From positions 5,825,028-5,889,027 of the forward strand of contig CM064666.1 of assembly GCA_032717465.1 (NCBI GenBank): DNA of 64,000 nucleotides, written 5' to 3'. The notes under the pieces were generated by a model, which worked only from the letters and a program-made list of their open reading frames with translations, had not been told where the DNA came from and searched no databases. The position numbers and the translations under genes were made by a program. The stretch comes from Coenobita brevimanus (lineage: Eukaryota > Arthropoda > Malacostraca > Decapoda > Coenobitidae). Shown piece by piece: positions 56,881-64,000 of this stretch; the first letter of the stretch is position 1; each line of letters starts with the position of its first letter.

Positions 56881-57514
56881 GACAATTTTGAACATTATAA
56901 CACATTTTGAGTAAGAAGAGGACACCGAGCATAGGCAAGAACAGCGTCTTTATTTCAGACTTTTTGGCATGTGAGATGTCACCATCAGAACTCTAAGCTG
57001 AAATATAAAAATAACAACAACGTGAAATAAAAGAAAAATGATAGACCTTAACAAATAAATGAGAAATTAAAAAAACATAGAGAGGTACTGCAGATGTAGT
57101 GTTGTTTAGAGATGGGGTCTTAACCCTTCCATGGGTGCCGGTGTTGAATGACGTTTTGCTGTAGTATTGCTTCTGTCTATGATGCTGCGTGACTTGCTGA
57201 AAACTGCAAAAATTTGGGGGACGTGAACTTACGTCTTGCACCTGTTGAGACTGACATACACAACACTCCCACCCACTCCATCTGTCAGTTCAGTGTGTGC
57301 CGCCGTGATGAGTGGACATCTGATTATCGCTCATGACCATGCCTCAACCCTCTCGCACTGCCACCCTCTGTGTGTACGTACGGCCTGAGAAGCCTTGAAA
57401 TTCGATCATAACTGTTCCCCATGGGTGGGGAGAATGACACTGACAAGATCGGATATGAGGAGGAATGTGGCAGTAGTGCTGAAAACCTTATTGACGAAAA
57501 TATGGGCAAGTAGT

Positions 57515-57803
57515 ATGCAACTCTCATCCCTTTTCTGTCCGACTCTCTAATGCAAGAGTTAACCGTTACTCCCAGTCCTTCACTTATGCAACAGGCTAAC
57601 TCTGGAACTGTCTCCCTTTGTCTGTATTTCCTGCTTCCTATGATCTCCAGTCTTTCAAACGCACTGTATCCAGGCATCTCGAAATGAACGGATCTTGAAT
57701 TTGGCTCTCTCTTGTATTATGTTTTTCTCTTGGAAGGAATAGGTATTGCAGGCTCGTGGCCTTTGGTTCCTCCTTCCTCGCATTAAAAAAAAAAAAAAAA
57801 AAA
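57515..57803 (+). mobile_element. 3' end of a CR1-type LINE (G) with poly(A)
   Basis: One frame reads NARVNRYSQSFTYATG, LWNCLPLSVFPASYDLQ and FKRTVSRHLE, the conserved C-terminus of many CR1/Jockey-like LINEs. It ends in an A-run at about 57785-57803. It interrupts the acidic N-terminal region of the P4 transposase. No target duplication was detected. Confidence 0.75.
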
Positions 57804-58226
57804 ACTACCAGATGATGATGACAGCGACGAGAATGCTCCACCTTCTTATCGATGGGTTGTTGTGTCACCACCTTAAAAGATGAGAATGGTGGCTAAGCAG
57901 CTGTTTCTTGCTGGGAAGGAGTAGGAGGAAGGAAAACGTCTCAGGAAGATGTGCCACCAGGGCAGGTGCACCGAGCTCATCCCTCCGTGGCTGCTCTTCC
58001 ATCACTATCACTTCTTTCCGCCTTACATACCCTCTTACCATCCAGCAATGTTCCACCACCTGATCTAGCACCAGGGACTTCTTCAGAACCAGGGAGACAG
58101 TCAGCCCCTCGATGTGCACATAAGGTGTAGAAATCCGCCGCTAAACGTGGCAGGTTGCAGCGAAAGTCCAAGCAGCAGTCAGCGGTGCAGGTATCGCTCT
58201 CCCAAGCAGACTATCCATAGACAGAG

Positions 58227-59052
58227 ATGACAAACTTCAGACCGAGGACCTTAACTTTCGCCTTTGGTGTTCGTAAGACCACAGGACTGACGGCAACCGG
58301 TTCAGTGCCAAGTTTCTTTCTTTTGTTTTTTGATGAACAAATGATGACCATTGTGACAGAGATGAACAGGATTTTCCACCAGGGTACTGCTGACGAGGGG
58401 CAGGAAGAGACTTACAGGACATGGCATTGGACTTGTTTGATAGTGCCCTCCCTGTATGTGCTCTTGGCACTGACAATGTTAATGCCCATAGTGAAAAAAA
58501 AAATGTGCACGTCGATTACTGGAGAACTGATACCTTGACATTTGGCAAGCACATGTCTCGGAACATGTACCAGAAAATCTTACGATTCTTTCATTTCTCA
58601 TACAACACTACTTCGGACCCAAAAGACAATTTGCACAAGATCATTCTAGTTTTGGAGATCTTTAAAGGCAAAATAAAAGGCTATTTTGAGGCTTTCAAAA
58701 GCATGTGAAGAATGTGTCGCTGATGTTGTTCAGGTTCTGTACTTCTTTCAGACGGTGCATCCCACTGAAATGACAATGTTTTGGCATAAAGATATTTGTA
58801 CTGTGTGATTGTTATATGGCTGTTGTCCTGGATATGATAAGATACACTGGGGCAACGACTGATATGGCCCATGACGATCGTCTTGGAATTTTTGATGCAG
58901 TAATGAAGCGAATGATGGAAGATTATGTGGGCAGAGGACACATGCTCTACACAGGTAGTTGGTACACATCTCCAGAATTAATAATGGATCTGCTAAAAAG
59001 AGATATTGGTTTGTGTGGCACAGGCCAAACAGACATGGCATGCCACACTTAA
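58227..59052 (+). pseudogene. piggyBac transposase of P4, catalytic residues lost
   Basis: Pieces in order: SVPSFFLLFFDEQMMTIV (58310), LTMLMPIVKKK (about 58470), KHMSRNMYQKILRFFHFS (about 58550), KNVSL directly joined to MLF (about 58708), FGIKIFVLCDC-like (about 58780) and 58816-59052 with GRGHMLYTGSWYTS. The codons for the first catalytic Asp (VxxDES) are deleted. The second is replaced by Gly (YTGS for YxDN). The third part is missing. It cannot be active. Confidence 0.8.
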
Positions 59053-59055
59053 ATG

Positions 59056-59639
59056 CAGAGCAAGATAGAGAGGCACAGTTCAGTTGCAATGTAGCACAGA
59101 TTTCCTTGTATCGTAATTGTAGATATAATATATTGTAGTCTTCGTCGAGCTATTGTAACAGTTTGTTGAGTTGTATGGACTTTTCGAAAGGAGTAAATAT
59201 TCATTGTACTTGTCATCGATGGCAGGAGAAAGATAAAGACAAGTATGGGGTTTAATTGTAGTTTATTTTCTTCAAAGAGAATATCTTAAAAGTAATACTG
59301 AGGAACAGTGAAAGAGTCTCACAGAGCGTACTGGTGAGAGCTACTGGCTAACCCGCGCACTCTCCTCCTGCCTTTCCCACCATGCCTCTCTCTCTCCTAA
59401 AACCCCTTCTGCTCTGTCTCTCTCATTTCCCCTGTATATAACTCGTTGTGTCACGTGTAAGTCACGGTTGTGTGGAACTTTCCCAATCCTGGGGACTTTC
59501 TGATCAGGCGTCATACCTTGGTGTCTGCGGCATTTCTGAGAATGTTTGAATGCACCTCCTCTAGCCCTAGGCATGACTTTCATCTAATCTCTAGATTACA
59601 TATGTACATTACTAGCTATTATGTAGTGTTATGATATTT
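59056..59639. other. Non-coding stretch, possibly part of a minus-strand LTR
   Basis: On the minus strand a TATATA-like box (about 59440-59446), a CT-rich leader and AATAAA (59262-59267) occur in LTR-like order. TGTAACAG at 59154 could be one LTR edge. The partner LTR is not seen, so this stays tentative. Confidence 0.3.
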
Positions 59640-60500
59640 TAGAATACTGACATCGCTTGGTCATGCCCCAGCTGGCATACCTATGTCAGCCTGTAGTAAT
59701 TAATTAAAGTATAACCTATTAATACATGGTATTCATAACAATATTGTAAAGGCACAATAATATTGTAGAAATATAACACATTGTATAATATACTGTATGT
59801 ACAACTTCGGCCAAGTGTAAGTATCCACCCTCTCCCAGCCAAACCGGACATGTGGCACCGTCGCACTCGAGGATACGAGAGGTGAAGCAGGGCACGACTC
59901 ATCAACCTGACAGCGAGAGCGTGTGTGTATGTGTGTGTTCGCTCTGGACGATTTTCGTTGAGGTTCTGCAAAATGGGAACCTAGAGACAAAATATTGTTA
60001 ATGATACGCCTGAAAACGATAGATATTTCATGATTCCATCTGCTACAAAAATGGCATGAGCATTATACGGCACATAAAGATACCGCATGAATAGTATAGG
60101 TGACAATATAATTACGAGTATTATATAACAATAATGTTCTATGCCCATCTCTATCGTGAATGAGAAACACTGCCTTTTATTACCATCTCGCTAGCTCAAG
60201 TAACTGATTCAACTCAGCTTGATGAGTCTTGCCCTGCTTCACATTTCAAATCCATAGTTGCGACGGTGCCACATGTACAGTTTGGCTGGGAGAGGGTGGA
60301 TACTTACACTTGGCCGAATCTGTACAATAGATTAAATACATGGTAGTAACATATTGAATACAGAATATTGTATAACACATTGTAGTAATATATTGCCACA
60401 AATGTGTATGTACAATAGACATATGCATATTTATGTAATGGTAATATAATGACAATGCCATGCCAAGACTATGGTAAGAGTCATATATATTGTTATGTCC
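59640..60500. repeat. Long inverted repeat
   Basis: The inner arms (about 59800-59915 and 60205-60315) are close reverse complements over CGGCCAAGTGTAAGTATCCA, CCCTCTCCCAGCCAAAC, ATGTGGCACCGTCGCA and GTGAAGCAGGGCA. Outer parts are weaker but share TTGTATAA/AATATTGTA-type words. The spacer is about 290 bp. No transposase is present. Confidence 0.7.
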
Positions 60501-61111
60501 CCTTCCCACACTGTCACAGGCTCCAACAGCAGTAGTACAGTACAGGAAGGATGTTCCCCAGTGAGTTGTTCTTCCTATGGTCAGCCTTTAGGTGTACGGG
60601 ACACAGGATCAGCTCAGGCATCGTAAATAAACACTGGCTTCTCAAGTTCATTGTCATTATTTTCCAAATAGTTAAATTAAATGCTTTCCTACTTCAGTTT
60701 ACTATTCCCACAAGCGCTGGAGCTATACAGACTATACTAACTGCAATTACACTTAAAGCTTGACAACACTTCCCTATTTTTACAAGTTCTGATGATAAAC
60801 AAACTTCAGTAACTCTTCATTATTTGCAAACGACACTTCACTGTTTTCACAGGTACCAAAAACGTACAAACTGCCCTGACACTGCACCGACACTCAAACT
60901 GAAGTGAATATCGACTGAACTCACTATATTCTCCTCCCCATCCTTATTTAAGCTTGCATTATTCTAGAATTATCTACTTCTCCACAGTTCTGGTGTATTT
61001 AAGAGTGACAGCAAAGTTACCAACTCGAAGACAACCAAAACATGCCAGTTTTCTTACAGCACATAACATTGTAAATTATTTGCCATACAAACTTAATTTC
61101 AATTACATTAT
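60501..61111. other. Unassigned stretch
   Basis: AT-rich, no ORF with a domain. It may be LTR or 3' sequence of the minus-strand Gypsy element at the right edge, now separated from it by P2. Confidence 0.35.
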
Positions 61112-62849
61112 GTAACCCCTTAACCGCGGGCATGTCGGGAGTGTGCCGTGTGCGTCCCGTGGGGATAATCGCTCTCCGACTGACATTGTAAAACTCTTTG
61201 CCAAAAATCAGTTATTAGTCCTAGAATATTATAATTACATAAGCATATGGCACATACCTTCAGCTGTCTCCTGGGATGTTTGTTGAGCCTTCATCGACTA
61301 CCGTAGGACTTGTGGAGACTTCTGAAGTTGGGTAACGAACTCTCCATGTTACACTTCCTGATACCCCACTGCCCGATATTCCTACAAACACTATTCTATG
61401 AATTTCAAGTAGTTTTGAATCCATATTAAAAAAAAAAAAAAAGCGAAAGCAATGTAAATTACGAGCGCAGACGAGCTTTCCACCCACGCTCGTTCCACGA
61501 CGGTATTGTGAGGTGGAGCTGTCATTTATTATTTGTAAACACACACACACTTTATATTCCTAGTACTTTATTACACTTATATATACAGTATTTATCGATA
61601 AATTTCTTTCAGAACTAGTAGTTTATTTTCACTCCAGGCATTCACATTCTCGTTCAGTAAACTAGCGTAGAGAACGAAGCTTTCACTTTCACTTTCATTA
61701 CTCCAAGTATTTATACACGCTAGATAGAAACTTTCACTTTCACTTTCAATACTCCAAGTATTTATACTCGTAATCTTATATTACTAATTATTTACATTTG
61801 TTTTTTTTTTACACTATATTATGCACTGTCACTAGTAGTAACTTATAAAACTATTTTCCACTGTTCAATTATATTTACATTCATTGCTTTCACTTCCTAT
61901 TTACACATTATTTACACCTTATTTACATTTCCACTTGCACTGTTTTAGAGTCACCAGAAAGATCATAGTCACTGTCCATCATTATCATTGATAAATTAGC
62001 CAGTTCACGTTCCACTGCAGAGTCACTTAGCCCTTTACCCCTTCCCACACGAGGTTTAGTAGGGGTAGAGGTCACAGGGCCCTTTGCAGGGGGCTAAATA
62101 GCGGCGGAATTGGACAGGCGCGAATCTGACATGGCTTCACCTTGAAAGACGACAGTAAACTGAATGATGTGGCCTAGGGGCAGGGAAGGGTTGACAATGT
62201 AAGCGTGGTGACAGCTGCTAATTTATATGCTATGAAATGACTGGCAGGAAATCTAGACAATACATAATATATTAGGTAGTTCCAGGTGAATATAAATATC
62301 ACTAAGGCATCTCCTTTCCTTTCTTATATATATTTTTGTTATGAGAATAGGTCATACGGCATATTTCAAGGGGAAAAAAACAGGGAAAATTAGCGAACGA
62401 GTGCAGGTGGGGTGTTGCCAGGTGATAATTAGCCCATTCCAGATGTATGGCAGTATCAATTACCTTTTCTCTTTCTTTTATATGTTATTTTGTAAAAGAA
62501 TAGGGCATAGGGCACATTTTAATGGATGAAATGAGTGAAAAAATCCGTCCAGGATTTGTGTAGCACAGGGCAGCTGTGCAGGCGGGAGGAGAGGGTAATG
62601 GAGGGGAGGTAAGGAGGGGAGTCAAGGACAGGGAAAAAATGGCTAAATTGTCAACAATGGATGGGAGTACAGATGACATTAGCAGAACTGAGTATAGCTG
62701 GACACTGGTAGTATTGATAGATGATAGAAGCCACCACTTGAAAGCCCGGGCAAATTCAAAATAACACAGAATCACAAAAGTGACCCCCCACGGTATGATC
62801 CCTTGCTCCAGAGCATCATGAAAGTGATGCTCCGCACTTAAAGAGTTAA
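61112..62849 (-). mobile_element. piggyBac P2, internally deleted relative of P1
   Basis: On the minus strand the left end is TTAA (62846-62849) then CTCTTTAAGTGCGGAGC. The next 200 bp match P1's left end (for example GGATCATACCG, GTCACTTTTGTGATTCTGTG). The right end matches P1 35060-35338, ending CCCGCGGTTAAGGGG at 61116-61130. The flanking target copy there reads GTAA. Sequence between the first ~65 transposase codons and the 3' region is missing, giving 1.74 kb against 4.4 kb for P1. A GAAAGTGAAAGTGAAAG unit is duplicated at about 61679-61775. Confidence 0.88.
61935..62132 (-). pseudogene. N-terminal remnant of the P2 transposase
   Basis: ATG at 62132 (minus) opens MSDSRLSNSAA; after one stop it matches P1's N-terminus with PPAKGPVTSTPTKP, GKGLSDSAVERELANLS and MMDSDYDLSGDS. 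It ends at the internal deletion. Confidence 0.75.
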
Positions 62850-63220
62850 CCAAGAAGCACATAAATAACACATTATTGAGAAAAAGAGCTTAAAAATCAA
62901 TGCATAACTTAGGAAACAACTATGCTCACAAACAGCAGACAAACTGGCAACACTGACTCATACCAAAACCTACAGAACGAGAAACGTCGAGAAACAACTT
63001 GGCTACCTAACTGGCAGATCTCGGTTCTTAAGACTACCCCCTCCCTAGTTCTTTGTCATCCTGAGAGAACTACACAGCATATCCTACACAGACATAAACC
63101 TTAATCCTAATGAAACATCTAACTATACACAAAATAATCCTTCAACTTATCAGGTCTTCTTCTGAGCCATTCCCGACGACGTCCTTGCTTCTCCAAACTG
63201 TCCACTCCTCCTGGAAGGTC
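62850..63220. other. 3' non-coding flank of the Gypsy element
   Basis: On the minus strand a purine-rich AGGGAGGGGGTAG lies at about 63036-63048, a possible polypurine tract. Nothing else is recognised. Confidence 0.4.
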
Positions 63221-64000
63221 TTAGTCCTCTTCCTGATTCACATCTTCTCTTGGGCAACTGTCACCATCCTCTTGCACTTCAGGCCTATGGTCCTCCTCAA
63301 CATCCTCGGTTGCAGGAGACCACGATTCCTTGGAGACGTCCCAGCTGTACTGTCCTGGCCCATGGCACTGCCACAGATGGTTTACATGTACCACCTTTGG
63401 GCAAGACTTCCTGCCCCCCCAAATCTGATATGTTACGTCTGATAGGCGGTCTAACACAGTGTAAAGCCCAACTGTCTCGTCTTTCACTGAGGATTGTATA
63501 ACCAAACTTGGTCACCATCCTTCAAGCTCACCTCCCTTGCCTTGGCATCATACTTGCACTTCATCACCTCTCCCAAAAACTTCAGGGCTCCTCGCACTTG
63601 ATGATGTACCTCAGCCAGCCTTTCCTGAAGGTGCTTTGAAAAGCCGATGGTGTATGTAGGCAGCTCTTCACCAGGTGGTCTTCTCATTAACAAGTCAACG
63701 GGTACACGTAACTTGTGGCCCAACATCAGTTTTCCAGGGGTGTAGCCAGCAGACTCATGGAAGGCAGACCGATATGCCATCAGCAACGCAGGTAATTTCT
63801 GGTCCGATTCTGCTTGTCCATCTATGCAGTACTTGGCCAGTTCTTGTCCTAGGGTCCCGTTGAATTTCTCCACCATCCAATCAGACTGTGGCCTTCTTGA
63901 TCCCCAATAACTTGCATCATTCACGGAACATAGAAGAGTCGAAGTTTCTACCCTGGTCTGGATGTAGCTCTTGTGGCATCCCAAAACGACAGATAAACTG
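63221..64000 (-). pseudogene. Ty3/Gypsy integrase, C-terminal half, cut by window edge
   Basis: The integrase joins element DNA to the host chromosome. At the edge the minus strand reads RFGMPQELHPDQG, with the second catalytic Asp. After a frame change PQSDWMVEKFNGTLGQELAKY carries the catalytic Glu (VEKFN, about 63880). Then come LPALLMAYRSAFHESAGYTP, PVDLLMRRPPGE, LAEVHHQVRGALK and GDQVWLYNP. A second frame (63505-63221) has LYTVLDRLSDVTYQI and PKVVHVNHLWQC, the end of the integrase. It differs from the LTR element at 4660-15978, which lacks this part. The rest lies beyond 64000. Confidence 0.85.

Larger units (their letters stand above)
54225..57119 (-). mobile_element. Penelope-like element with direct terminal repeats (minus strand)
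   Basis: On the minus strand the order is RT (56880-56040) then GIY-YIG (55420-55067), as in Penelope-like elements. Related segments at 54225-54370 plus 54926-55045 and at 56880-57119 are in the same orientation. Shared words include GAGGACA-CGAGCA and AGGTACT-CAG-GTAGTGTTGTTTAGAGATGGG. They look like the terminal direct repeats that such elements often carry. Two copies of repeat D are inserted, one in a terminal repeat and one between RT and endonuclease. The right terminal repeat is cut at 57120 by piggyBac P4. Confidence 0.75.
57120..59055 (+). mobile_element. piggyBac element P4, dead and 3'-truncated
   Basis: TTAA at 57120-57123 is followed by CCCTTCCATGGGTGCCGG, a piggyBac-like left end. 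A decayed transposase follows. No matching right end with TTAA was found downstream, so its right limit is only the end of recognised coding sequence. Confidence 0.7.

Noticed and set aside
61679..61775. Interferon-response-like GAAAGTGAAAG sites
   Set aside because: They are a short internal tandem duplication within P2's 3' region; nothing links them to a host gene.

Overview
The window is eukaryotic and looks like repeat-choked intergenic DNA of an invertebrate, most plausibly a decapod crustacean. The reasons are very dense (CA/GT)n, (GA/CT)n and (TA)n microsatellites, RTE-type LINEs with (TAGA)n tails, Penelope-like elements with GIY-YIG domains, piggyBac elements with TTAA targets, and the absence of operons, ribosome binding sites or any convincing intact host gene. 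The organism call is an inference; nothing here is a species marker. Almost every protein-like ORF is a decayed transposable element, and most long antisense ORFs are shadows of purine-rich LINE genes.

Layout. 1-4659: degenerate tandem repeat, then a decayed LINE (RTE family A, copy A1). 4660-15978: one LTR retrotransposon bounded by matching 5-bp target duplications (ACACC), with LTRs at 4665-6812 and 14836-15973. Its 5' LTR carries a piggyBac derivative in a TTAA that is still empty in the 3' LTR. Its leader carries RTE family B copy B1 with a 13-bp target duplication, and its body carries a third LINE (family C) that encodes a PHD-like zinc finger. 16000-21330: tRNA-type SINE, LINE B2 (minus) between two (TA)n tracts, then a decayed retroelement envelope-like gene (minus) with a SINE, an internal tandem duplication and a perfect 24-bp hairpin. 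21330-24620: dispersed repeats and microsatellites. 24622-29545: one family-A LINE split by a second family-A LINE, with an 8-bp target duplication.

30926-35342: a piggyBac element (P1) with TTAA ends, a complete catalytic triad and a C-terminal Cys-rich domain behind one stop codon. Its internally deleted relative P2 lies at 61112-62849 in the opposite orientation. 36486-37905: minisatellite and a 386-bp tandem duplication. 38161-41350: the most complete family-A LINE (A3), placed in (TA)n. 43124-47135: a broken gene of an unnamed invertebrate repetitive protein family with a CXC-like Cys-rich end, interrupted by a 1.83-kb near-perfect palindrome flanked by GTAC. 47262-48835: a CR1/Jockey-type LINE (minus). 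51284-52195 and 54225-57119: two Penelope-like elements, the second holding two oppositely oriented copies of a ~555-bp repeat. 57120-59055: a dead piggyBac (P4) with a LINE 3' end inside. 59640-60500: a second long inverted repeat. 63221-64000: the integrase end of a Ty3/Gypsy element running off the right edge (minus).

No functional gene network can be claimed. What the window does show is an insertion history: LTR element first, then piggyBac and LINE insertions into it; LINE into LINE; palindrome into the CXC-family gene; piggyBac into a Penelope terminal repeat. The strongest candidate for something undescribed is the palindromic element at 43308-45141 together with its host gene family at 43124-47135.
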